Of a stretch of DNA of 64,000 nucleotides, positions 44,450 through 55,770 are shown piece by piece. Both the position numbers and the translations under genes were made by a program. The stretch's first letter is position 1; each line of letters begins with the position of its first letter. The notes beneath the pieces were generated by a model that did not search any database, had not been told where the DNA came from, and saw only the letters and a program-made list of their open reading frames with translations. This stretch comes from Neopestalotiopsis rosae (Eukaryota > Ascomycota > Sordariomycetes > Amphisphaeriales > Sporocadaceae): NCBI GenBank assembly GCA_023078685.1, contig JALGAS010000005.1:4774001-4838000 (forward strand), given 5' to 3'.

Positions 44450-46213
44450 CTACTGACTTGGCTCGACCCTATCTTCAGTAACCAATGCAAACACCTTGTC
44501 CGACTTGTGAAGATTAATTTTCCATTTGACTTCTTCAAATCCTGGGCGGGACTGGATCTCAACCTCAATGTCAGCATCCGGCTCCATGACGACGGCGGCA
44601 ATGTTGGTGTTCAGAGTACTGGGAAGCTTCCACTCGCCTCCAACAGGCCGCATGTCCAGTCTGGCAATGAACACAGCAACCACAGCAAGGATTTCATTGG
44701 TAGCGAAATGCCGACCGGGGCAAAGAGTCTTGCCGCCACCAAAAGCGCGAAAGCAGACATCGCCTGGGCGATTTTTCTTTTCTTCGAGGAGAAAGCGGCG
44801 TGGGTTGAAGTCTGTGACATTAGACCCCCAGAGGTTGGAATCCTGATGAATGACGCGGCTTGGTATCTGAACCATTGCACCCTTCTTCAGCAGCCATGGC
44901 CCAAGATAGGTATCTTCCATGACTTCGCGCACTGAAGTTCCCATGGAACAGTAACGGAGAACTTCCTGGTATGCCGACAGAAGCAAGGGGCAACTCTCTT
45001 TCAAGGTTGTGATGTCGATAGTCTTAACGGTAGCGCCGTCTTCAGTCGCAGTCGCTGTGCATGCATCAACTTCTTTGCGAATATCCTCCAGAAGACCCGG
45101 CTGACTATGCAGCAGGAGAAGTGTCCAAAACGCTGCGGGGGCGGTGTTGACTAGGACGGCGATGGAACCTCCCACTTCATAACGGGCAATATCCTCCAAG
45201 GATAAATGATGGTCAGCCATTGCTTGATATCGTTTCTGAGCGAGGATGGATCCTTGGTGCACTCCTCCGGCCTTGTAATATGCTTCAAAGGCCGCGACAA
45301 CCTTGTCGCGAGCCGCAATGGATTTCCGAGCAAAGATTGAAGGAAAAAATCCAACGAGAATTGGCATGAGACCACTCTCAAACTCCCTGGATGCGATTAT
45401 TAATTTTTGGAAGCGGCGTCCAGTATTTAGTATTACTCACCAAAAAGCATCCGCGATAGTCTTGTCCTCATATGGGTTTATCGGTCCATATACAGACCTG
45501 GTGGTGGCCAGCGTAATGGTGTCCCTCAGCCAGCCATACATCCCAAATTTCCGAGACTCTTTCACTGGTGGCTGCAGCAGGTCCAACGACTTGGCAATCT
45601 CCTGGATCATGCCTCGGTTCATATTGTCTAGGTCAGAGCCGGGCGCCAGGGCCTCCCGCATCGCGTTGTACGAATCCATGGAAAGGCCATGATTTCCTTC
45701 ATCGCCATTGACATTTTGGCTTACGATGGCTTGCGCTTCAGCACTGGTTCCGCACACAGCAGAGGCAAACTTGGCCTGGATGGGCGGGAAGGCCAGGACC
45801 TTGTATTGTTTCTGCACAGCCTGTACAAGCTCCGGTTTTGTCACCACGTACATCTTCTGGCCAGGGAGTGACAGAGTGAAGATTGGCATGTCCGTTTCTT
45901 CACTGAAGGGGAGATTAGAAATGTCTCTATTGCGGTGCTGCAGACAATATAATGGGAAAGAAGCCGCGCTAAACACATGAGGCAAAGCAAAAAAAAGACG
46001 TGAAACTGACCTGAGTTGCACGTAGTAATTAAACTTGCTCCTAGAAAGTCCAACCAAGTGACCAATGATAGGGATGGACTGGGGAGCCAAAGGTGGCTCG
46101 CGAGAATCGTGTCCAAACATCTTGCGCGCAAAGAAGTAGATCGCAGCCGATAAACCAACAACACCAAGAAGTACAAGATCAATTGAAGTGGAAGACATGG
46201 ATGCGGAAAACAT
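44450..46213 (-). CDS. Cytochrome P450 monooxygenase
   Basis: Three exons: 46011-46213, 45441-45902 and 44450-45386, 533 aa; an inner ATG at 46198 is an alternative start. The N-terminal ER anchor is DLVLLGVVGLSAAIYFFARK, followed by a proline-rich hinge (EPPLAPQSIPIIGHL). The I-helix region is weakly conserved (GGSIAVLVNTAPAAFW). The K-helix ExxR is EVLR, and the heme loop is FGGGKTLCPGRHFA with the thiolate cysteine. The style of the heme loop and the PSRVIHQD segment resembles the fungal CYP7/CYP8-like group that includes sterol or fatty-acid hydroxylases. The substrate is unknown. Together with the neighbouring SDR it could act on a common hydrophobic substrate. Confidence 0.93.
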
Positions 46214-47331
46214 TTCGTCTGATTAGATGGAGGATGAGTGTCGATATTTGGGGGAGGGAAGCTTGAGATGTCATGAACGATGCTACGGACATGTTGGTGT
46301 AGGGTAACAAGAGTGCCTGCAGATTGGCAATAGCAATCGGTGTCTGGACTGTTGGTGTTTAGATTAGTGGGTACCATGTTCTTCGTACTCGGTTGGTTGA
46401 CCCATGTGCGTGCACCCCTACCGCAGATATCATGTTGGGCTGTGGTATGCTGCGCGTGGGCCAACGGTCGCTTTGCAGATATGGCTGCTAGTATTTGGGG
46501 TCCAAATCAGCATGCCATCGAACCACCTAAATATGAGGCAACAAGGTCGTCCAATACCTACCATCGGACGAATGAGAAATATGATCGTACCTGTAGCCGC
46601 TGGACCAGCCTGCCGGAAGATAACATTAATCTCTGGCTGTGATTGTCTCGCGAGGAGCGCATACATCTGTACTCACTCTATGTTAATTGTATCCTATATA
46701 TACTATCAAGGCTTTTGTGACAGTTGCTAATGCTAAATGTGTCACGCGTGGTGTGAACGATCCCCTCGCTTGCGAATGAAACAATTTTGGCAAAACTGCC
46801 TCTACTGGCGAGCGTTCCTGGCCTCAGAAGCAAAGATGGACAACGACCGAATCACAATTTATGTAGCCTTTCAGAGTCAAATCGTCTGGAAAGATAGAAA
46901 AAGGGTGAAAAGCGAGGGAAATGGTATTGTGAGATGATCTAGACCTCGATTCGTGGTGACTCACCTCTACTTTCAGGCTCCCTGTCAGCCTTGCAATCTC
47001 TACCGCTTCTAACCTCAGGCCGTGACTTTTGTCTCAAGCCAATTCACATACGGGTTGATTTGAAAAAGAAAGAAAAAAGGACAGTCTGCGATATATTTGT
47101 TGTGTATCTTGTAAACTTCGACTAAACGGACTAGAAGCAACCCATCGAACCATATGACATAGTTAATCCCACCTTTAGGAGAGTTCGATTGCGTGCGTAA
47201 AATCATCAACATATCCGCTCACTGCACACCAAAGACGTGGGCATTGCAAAAATTGAGAAGTTCCCGTCCATTCAAACCCCATGTCAAGCTTGGGTGGTCA
47301 ACTCGCATGCGGTAGGCCTCTCGAGACTCTC
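46214..47331. other. 1.1-kb intergenic stretch
   Basis: Promoter side of the P450 gene and 3' flank of the rhodopsin-like gene. Only short open frames occur. No recognised feature. Confidence 0.5.
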
Positions 47332-48771
47332 TTACACGTGGGTCTTCGGGAGGTTCTGAAGGTTGGACTTGCTCCCCGAAGACGGAATGCGGGTTCGTGA
47401 TGCACCCGAGAGGCGCGAGGCCCGCTCGCTCAACCTCAATAGCCAATTGCATACCGGACCTTTGATCGATGAGAAGACAATTGCTGCAGGGGGCATGCAG
47501 CAGATCATGATACCTGCTGTTTGTTCCGCCATACTTGATGGCCGATGTTTGGGTTAGCTAAGGTCACAATTCGAGCACCGGTGGTCCGGGGTTTTGGAAT
47601 CACCTACGATGTAATCCATAGTGGAACAACCAAGCGGATGTTATCCTCGCCCGCTGTGTAGTACTGTAGTCTGAAGTATAATCCAATGACACTAGAAGCA
47701 CAAGCGCTGTCAAACTGTTTAGTGTGATATTTGTTTTCCAATGGGATTGATCGTTGCCACGCTTACCAGAGGCCAACCAAGAACATAGATGAGACAGCAA
47801 TTTTCTTCTTCAATGGGATTTGCAAAGCCCAGATAGCCGGAAGTGGAAGAACCAGAAAAAAGAGATCAGTGACGATGTTGGCGACGCCTTGGAGCACTAC
47901 TAGCCAACGTGTTCGTACGCATGTATCAGAGATGAAAGCACCTAGGTAATCGAGCTGTGTATGTCCTGAGGTTGGTGAGCACATCACAGCAAACGCGATT
48001 GCCAATGAAAGATGGTAGCACACGACCAGGAAGAAACCGACGGCCGTGGCAATACGCATCCACTTCAAAATCCCGAAAATTTGGCGGTATAGGATCAGTA
48101 ATGAAATTTTGACAAAGCAGATAGCCAGCGGACCCGTAGTCTCAATGAAAAGTATAAGCTTCTTGACATGTCAACATGCAGGACTTTATCTGTCGGTGAT
48201 TCATCTGACGTACCACGAGCTGCGATTTCGTGAACGCCCCGAGAAGGACGTTCCAGGCATGTCTGCCAAAAGCACCTCCCGAGGCACCTGCAACAATTTA
48301 GTGAAGCTGTGGCGAATTACATGATTGAAAGGAGTTCAAACAAGCTATGATGAAACTGATGAAAAATATGCAGAGTAACTGGCAAAATTAGTCTAGTTGG
48401 AGTGAGCACCTTACTCAAGTGTGACTTACAAGTCCCGAGACAAATACGACTTGGAATCCATTAGCAACATGAACTCAATGAAAGCCATGACCAGGGGAAT
48501 GCATACCTTCATCGACAAGAAAAGCTCTTTGTCCATGAACAGTCTTGGATAAGACTCGAAGTAATGCAAACGCCAGCATAAGCGGGATGCAAATACCGGA
48601 CGTGATGTAGACTTGGTAGGCGGTAGAATCCGGATTCACGAAGTTGGGCTCCACGCCAGGGGGCGGTGCCTGCTTGCGAAGAAAAATCAGTGATCATGGA
48701 ACCCATATCCTTTGCTCAGTCCTGACCTGTATGGGGTAATTCAGATATTGCGATAGCGTGGATGAATCCAT
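47332..48771 (-). CDS. Rhodopsin/SAT4-like (Pth11-type) integral membrane protein, exon structure uncertain
   Basis: The model has exons 48727-48771, 48507-48669, 48214-48287, 47767-48161, 47608-47706 and 47332-47533, giving 325 aa in one frame. TM1 is YITSGICIPLMLAFALLRVL, followed by GAFGRHAWNVLLGAFTKSQL, the family GRHxW signature. TM segments FIETTGPLAICFVKISLLIL, ATAVGFFLVVCYHLSLAIAF and VANIVTDLFFLVLPLPAIW come next, then IGLYFRLQYY and EQTAGIMICCMPPAAIVF. This is the fungal rhodopsin-like family near Pth11 receptors, with no proven ligand. The region that should encode TM2 is missing. A 20-base candidate exon (48430-48449) would break the frame, so the gene may be misassembled, non-functional or spliced in a way not seen here. 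Confidence 0.7.
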
Positions 48772-49989
48772 TATGATACCAGAAAGCTGTGGAGCACTGA
48801 GGAATCGCAGAGTCTAGTCAAAGTTCGAAAAATGAAAAATAGGGCAGAGTTGGGTCAGAGGAAAATAGGTTGGGACCAAGGGACGTCGAGGAAAGTCCAG
48901 ATGATAGATATATATTAAGACAACTTATAAGCTCCCACAGAAATGATTGCCGCTCGGCTTTTCTCGCTAAAATGGGTGTACACACATGAGGGGCCGAAAT
49001 GAATGCCCTGCGACTATAGAACATACATTGGTATAGGAGCTTATGCACCACGAACCAACTTATTCGACAACCAACAACGAAAGATAGGTACAACTTGATC
49101 GTTATCTGCATGGTCCTGACAATCAGTCACATCGTGTTCACGCGGCCCCTATCGTCCTTTTTTGGGGGGCCAAATGCTACGACCGACCGGAAAAGAAGTG
49201 TTGGCATTCTTGCTGCTGAGGATAATGACGCATAGTATTCGATAGCTCAGCCGTTGGTATCATGGACACCTGCTTCATACTTTAAAAGTATTCAAATCTG
49301 ATTATGGACGCGTTCACTGTGATAGGAAGACATAGCAGCACCGCCATACCTGCAATCTTCTGTTTAGGGCCAAAAATGTTTCCTCCTACACTGACCTGCA
49401 TTGTACCATACATGTTGCTTTCACCCTTCTTATTGATAATAGGTGTGATCGTCAACATTGTCTCGGAGCGCGATGTTAAAAGACATAGCAACATGAGTGC
49501 CAAGTTGGCGACTAATGTTAATGCCGAGAAACTCAACACAAACATTGGATAGCACCTTCTATCATGATGCACAATTTACGGGTAGATACATATGTTGCGG
49601 CGATGGAACTTATCATAGATGAGTTGCTAGTCAAGTGGCTAGAGTCAATGCAACGGGCAATCGACACAAAGGGTGCACAACGCGTCGTTGGCCAGAAGAA
49701 GCCCTAAGCGAATACAACTGGGGGTGCTGTGTTTTCAATGCTCAGTATTTAGCAGGCTTGGCAGGTAATCTGGCCTAGGTTAGTTGATTGCATTCAACAG
49801 AGCACGCTAGGATTATAGGTCCAGTCTTTTGGGCAGGGATTAGCGCTTGTGCCGCATTCCTACATGTTACTGGCTGATTCAGTGCATTCAAGACATCGAC
49901 GGGTAAAACTAGCGCTGGAGACAAGTCATCTCGAAGTTGATTGCGAAGAGCGTTCACTACAGGTACTATAGGTGATTTTGTACGACCGA
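48772..49989. other. 1.2-kb divergent intergenic stretch
   Basis: Lies between the rhodopsin-like gene and the first HET gene. An 82-codon frame at 49304-49552 reads hydrophobic but has no family signal. Nothing else is recognised. Confidence 0.45.
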
Positions 49990-52407
49990 ATGTGCTCAGA
50001 AATGCAACGATTGTCTTCCGGAGATGCAGGGCAGCAGCGATTATCCAGTACCGCCGACACCGATATGGATGATGTGTGCGCCCGGTGCAGGTCAATCCCG
50101 TGGGACGAACTTGCCTGCTCTGATCCTCCTACCTGTTCAGAAGGAGTGCCAATCATCGAGATTCCAGAGAATCATGGTGAACTCTTGAGCTCACCGTGTC
50201 GCATTTGTCGACTTTTTGCGACCATCAAACCGAAAGTGACCTATCCAATTTTCGTAAAAGCGAGAAGCGGACCAAGACCAGCCGAGGAGGAGCCCGAATC
50301 ATGTATTCTAACTAGATTCTCCGCTCGATCGGTCCTATGTGATCCAGGAGACGACGATATTGAATTCAATGTCTCAAACGATGGCCAAGTTTTAGGCATG
50401 ATGTTCAATGATGCTGGAATACACAACTGGTTCTGGGAAACTGGATTCCTCGGCATATCCCGTCAATCCGTACCAGAAGCCAACTTTGGAATACGCCGCA
50501 TCAATCCCACTTCCATCGGTTTCCATATGATCAAGGACTATCTTTCAATATGCCAAAATACTCACACGGAATGCCCTCTGGTCAAAGGTCCGCCGATTCC
50601 AGGACTTCGGGTCATTGACTGTACTTGTGCAGTCCCTGAGGTCATCGAGGCACCTATGGGCTGCGAGTATGTAGCACTATCGTATGTCTGGAGTATGACG
50701 GGAGAAGACGGGGCAGGGTTTCCTCCAGTCATAATGGACGCGATAATCGCCACCGTGGAAATGGGTTTCCAGTATCTATGGGTTGATCGTCATGTATGTT
50801 ACAATACTGCTCCTTTCTTATATCATTTGCTTATCTATTCTTTAGTGTATTGACCAAAATGATCCAGAGCATCGAGGTCGCCAGATAGAGCTCATGGTAA
50901 GTGACTGCTCAACTTATCCTGTTTTTGCGTCTTTCCTACATCCTGCCGTCTTTCTTTGAGATGGGTGTCTAGTCAATCCTTGGTCTTTTGTGTTCCTGTG
51001 TTCCTTTCCATTTTTTATGAGGAAGAGGCCAAAGGAGACTCCAAGCGCGTACCTCAACATCACGGATCATCGCAGACACCAAAACTGAAGGCTCATAAGG
51101 GTGATATATATGCACGCGCAGGGATCACCATCATAGCTTCCTCTCGGAGCCTTGAGAATTACGGTCTGCCTGGCGTTGGTCGTTGCCTCCGTCGGCCTCA
51201 GCGAGAAGAGAAGATCGGAAATGTTAGGCTGATTGAAGGGTATGAGCATCCTGCACACGAACTTCAAGGCTCTCCTTGGGCAACTCGGGGATGGACACTT
51301 CAGGAAATTTTGCTCTCCCCACGGCGAATTATCGTTTCCGATATGCAAGTGACTTACCTTTGCGATGCGACGCATTGGGCAGAGTCATGGGAGAGGCCTG
51401 GGCTAAATACAAGCCCGCGCGACAACTGGAGATTTGAACGTGGTGGGCTAATTCCGATTACCGAGCGCAAAATGGCAGGCGAATCAGACGCAATTTGGCA
51501 CTCTGAGAAAATAATGATGGAGTATGCTAAGCGATCACTCACGTACGACACGGACGCACTTGACGCGTTTCGCGGAATCATACAGCAACTAAGGAAATCC
51601 AACGTCTTCTGTCCCTGGGGTATCCCAACGATGGGCGATCGCTTCATGATTGATTGGTATCACCCTAAAAGCACTCCAAGCCAGAGACGTGGCCTATTTC
51701 CAAGTTGGTCCTTCCTAGACTGGCAGGGTGAGATCAAAGTTTCGTGGTCTGGGGCATGGGATTCTCAGAGAACACAGATCGCGCTTGGCAGCCTCCATGT
51801 ACCGGAGCTCTTGTTACCATTGAAGAGCGAACTGCCAACTACTGAAACACTAATATCTAGAGATTGGCGGTGCTTGCATATTACTGGACCTGTTACCAGA
51901 CTACATGTGGTTCATAAAACGTTCAGCGACCAGCAGAGGTCGCTTTGTACTACGCTCGACCTCTCTCACGACGGAGGGAGTTCAGTGGCGATGATCCCCC
52001 GACCACAAGATGGGTGGTTTGCATCTCTTCAGATATCCGAGGATGTTACGATGCTGCTGGGCATAGACTTGGACACGGAGATACTCCCACCATCTGTGAT
52101 CGGTTTGGTTCTCCACAGCGAGACCAGAGTTGTTAATGCATCACGGCAAGCCATACTCTCCATGATGGTCCTCGAAGAAACCCAGAGTAGATATCGACGA
52201 GTCGGTTTCATGAGATATTTCCTCTACCATGCTATTCGCCCGTACTCTCCCTCTAGTATTGTGCCAGCACTCGCATTCACCAACGCTGCAGGTGAGCTAC
52301 TAGATAAGGTAGACTGGCCGATAGGAGTTGGCGAAGGCGCGGGAAGCAGTGCCGAAGATCCATTGTGGATCAAGAATGCGGAGACGAAGACTATTGTAGC
52401 CGAGTGA
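49990..52407 (+). CDS. HET (heterokaryon incompatibility) domain protein 1
   Basis: Three exons: 49990-50793, 50846-50896 and 51100-52407, about 720 aa. The HET domain spans about residues 226-365. Its hallmarks are CEYVALSYVWS, YLWVDRHCIDQNDPEHRGRQ (reassembled across intron 1), GDIYARAGITIIAS (start of exon 3) and SPWATRGWTLQEILLSPRRI. An N-terminal cysteine-rich piece (CARCRSIPWDELAC ... CRICRLF) and a long C-terminal region of unknown fold flank it. HET proteins trigger cell death or non-self recognition in filamentous ascomycetes, and the domain is TIR-like. The in-frame GTG at 49972 was not used; the first ATG is 49990. Intron 2 (203 bp) is longer than its neighbours. It converges with the ferric reductase. 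Confidence 0.88.
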
Positions 52408-52529
52408 TATGCGACGCTCAGTTATTCCATGTAGTCACATCTGGTCACAGAATGGCACAGGGATTGTTTTGTTGAGTCGTTACCATAACGAGATGCAGTC
52501 TAAGATATGTTCTATATTTTCATATCCAT

Positions 52530-55120
52530 TTACCAGTTGAAAGACTCCTCAAAATATTCTACTGAGAGAGCCGAAGCCCGACGAGCTGTCTGTGTCGCGA
52601 GCGTGTGCACCACTGCCTTCCTAGCATCGTCTGCCATTCGTGCGGGGGCACAGGCCACAACTGCGAGACTGCCAGTACGGCCGAACCGGTGGATGGCACT
52701 GTCCACATCCTCGCGGACGTCGGGTCTACCCATGTGCTCTGAGACGTCTTCAGGCAATTCCTCCAGCGTAGGGTGGGACTCGTGTGCCGTCAAGTAGATA
52801 TCAAGAGTCAGCTTCCCGCTCTCAAATAGGTCGACCATATCCTCCTGCAGAACCGAGGAGGCAAAGGCTGCTTCTCGGACTGCCCATACTATGTGGACAT
52901 TCTTGGTTTGGACCGCATCTCTGCATAGCTCCTGGAGATGAACAAGCGCCGAGACAATGCCACTGCCTCCAACAATGAAGAGGACGCTGTGGTATTGATG
53001 GAACGGCTGTGTATGACCATAGGGACCCTCGACCAGGACCCTTAGCGAGGAGGACGGGGACTGCTTTTCTGCAGCCACTGCGAGCCGTCGCGTAGAACTA
53101 TCATAAGGTCGGATGATGAAGTTCATAGTGGTCGCGTCCGGATGGGTTGTCTCGCTCTTCAAGGACTCGACCTCGACATCTGCAGAAAGCAATCCCACTC
53201 CTTCACTTGAATCCAAGCTTGTGCGGGACAGCAACCCCGTGCCTGTAACTTTGTCGCGTCGAATGGATGACATTGTGAAAGGGTGACTTTCCCAGAAGCG
53301 GCCGCCATTGAGGAAGTGCAGGTAGTAGAAGGTACCGGGCTTTGGTCGATACCAACTTTGAGAGGTCGGAATACTGAGCCGGACAATGTTGGCTTCCCTT
53401 TCGAAAGTGGCTTGTGCTCGAGTGTTCCATATCTTGCGGCTAAAGCACAGGGTTCTGGTCATTCTGATTACCCGATCAAGGGCCCAGATAGCGCACGACA
53501 CCCAAACAATACTATCCCATGGAACATTTCTGCTGAATGGATAGATATGCCTGTATGACATTAGGAGATGTTCAAACTAGGGAAAGGGAAATTCAACGTA
53601 CCCCCACATAGCTGCCAATACAAGGATCGACATGGCGATGTGAATGAAGAGAAAACCCTCATACATATTCCGCCGTAACCAATAGAGCGACAGCGGTAAC
53701 AAGGCGCACATGAGAATGGTTGCCTAGGACCAAGTATGTTAGCAGGAATTTACGGATCAAGCCATTTGCTGAGGTAATACTTGCCAGTTCTCCTGTAACC
53801 CACCAAGTCACATGCCAATAGGCAACAAAATGTCCCCATCCGTTTTCTATACAGTGTCAGAAGAGGTAATCAAATGTTTCTTTGGGGTAAGAACTGAACT
53901 TGCCATAAAATACTAGAATGGTATATCCAATTGAATGGATAACCGCTTGTACTGTTGAGACTCTGGCTATCCAACGATGGAAGTTGTTGTAGGTAGCAAA
54001 GTCCCATCCTGTCACCCACAACAAGACATTGTTTCGCATTCCAAAGAGCCAGATCAGGGGGAAGTTTGCAAAGGCTATGATTCCAGTCCGATCAGATACA
54101 TATCTGAGTGTCTGGCTGATCACTCTCGGGTAGCTTGAAGTATTTAGTCAGCACAGAGTTAAATATGTAAAGCACATGACATACTAAAGGTTTTCCGGAA
54201 ACACGTGGTACCCGTGAACGGTGAACACAATATTCATGAGAATGAACAGAAGAATAGTCAAGCTTTGTATCCGGGGAGGCACAGTGTACCAGTCAAAGGG
54301 TTGAGCCTTTCGGTAACCGAATGTGGCGGGCAAGAATACATGTGCCTTTAGCCAACCGCCGAGACGGCTGATGCGACGACTCCTGGAAGGTATGAGAGCG
54401 TCACCATCCCCTGAGGCGCCAGAGCGGGCGGACTCTGATACTTCCGTCTGGTATTTCATCTTCTGAATAAAATGAAACCAGATCCTGTTAAGTAGGCCGA
54501 TGGCGACTACCAGCCCCCAGAAGACCAACATTGCGGCTCTATACACAGTTAGTCAGTGATTATAGGATGAGTCTAATGATATATACCCATAGCGATAGTG
54601 ATAACCGTAAGCATACGACCAAGATGCCTGGAAAAATCTGTCAGTACGGCGCCAGTGATACTAAACAAGTAGATCCTACCAAAGTGTCATATGCTAAGCG
54701 AAAAAAGCCATCAGATGGAAGGGCGACGTCCTGAAAGGTTGTACCATCCTCATAATCTTGTTTTTGGTACCGGGGTAAGTGAGCAATGCTATCCTCGGTA
54801 TAGTTGGCAACCAGGTCAAAGGAAGGGATTGACTCGTTGACCTTCTTGTGACAAGTGCTATTGAGGAAATCGAGACCTGCGATCCGTTCATCCACCGAGC
54901 AAAAGACCCGAGCACAGAGGTACAGTGATGTCAGTCCCTTGTGGCTCTGACATTGCCTGGTCGGGGGCGACGGCGATAAGCCAGCGGTATCGTTGAATAA
55001 TATGGGGTGGAGGACCATTTGACAGGCCTCAAAGCACGGCGCTGGTGCCCCACGCAGGCCGTCGGCTTTGCCCGGCCAGACGAGGGGCGCAACCGCCAAC
55101 AGTGCCGCTACGATCCGCAT
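52530..55120 (-). CDS. Ferric reductase-like transmembrane protein (FRE/NOX superfamily)
   Basis: Seven exons: 54680-55120, 54587-54627, 54185-54538, 53904-54133, 53785-53846, 53602-53723 and 52530-53550, 756 aa. A signal peptide (MRIVAALLAVAPLVWPGKA) leads into an extracellular Cys-rich domain of ~130 residues. TM helices follow, with heme-ligand histidines in NNFHRWIARVS and QAVIHSIGYT within the ferric_reduct domain. The FAD domain shows WESHPFTMSS and the NADPH domain VEGPYGH and VGGSGIVSAL. The protein passes electrons from NADPH via FAD and heme to metal ions outside the cell, as in reductive iron or copper uptake. Introns 4 and 5 (minus-strand donors at 53903 and 53784) fit frame only as GC-AG introns with GCAAGT donors. 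No permease or ferroxidase gene adjoins it here. Confidence 0.92.
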
Positions 55121-55770
55121 TTCATCGAGATGAATGAACGTTCTGGCTCCAGGACGGGATGCGACACTCTCTTCGCTTCACCTTGTCGTATCACAAGGTG
55201 TTCGTCGACCATCGAAGGCGAGTCTGGTAACTGGCATTGACCGCTGGATCCTTTGCCCACTAAGTCGTCGCCGAAGCCGCACTACGGAAGCCCCAAACTT
55301 GCTTGGCGGCTCACAGCTGGTCGCAGCTGGGTAGAAACTCATGGCCAATCGGCCGAGCTCGCCTCCTTCTCTTCACCAGTGCCTGTACATTTTTGCCTCA
55401 GTCAAAATAGAAATCATGGCATAGTAGTCTTGTGCTGAACAATATTGGGCGTCGTCAGGTGTGGGTGTGTATGTTTCCGTGAGAACTACAGTCTTCACCT
55501 GCGGCTTCTCCCAAATATCTAAAAGTTCAGCCCTACCCGTGGGTTGATGGCCCTTGCGTGGATCCAGCCCACTAAGGTAGGCCCCTCATTGCAGTGGCAG
55601 AAGCCTAAATTCTAGCGCACTTACTTCGTACGTCTTATCATTATCTTAAATTCGGCCGCTTCATTTTATATCACATACAGCTTTGCCTAAGCATGTCGTT
55701 TATATATTTTGTCTTTCTTTCTATCTGGATAATGCCTTGCTGAAGTGATGATGGTGTGCTCGCTCATTCG
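55121..55770. promoter_or_regulatory. Divergent promoter (ferric reductase / HET protein 2)
   Basis: A 650-bp non-coding stretch between divergent starts. No GATAA-rich iron-repression cluster was obvious by eye. No gene is recognised. Confidence 0.45.

Noticed and set aside
42726..48771. Secondary-metabolite biosynthetic cluster around the SDR and P450
   Set aside because: No backbone synthase (PKS, NRPS, terpene cyclase, DMATS) or cluster transporter is visible in the window.
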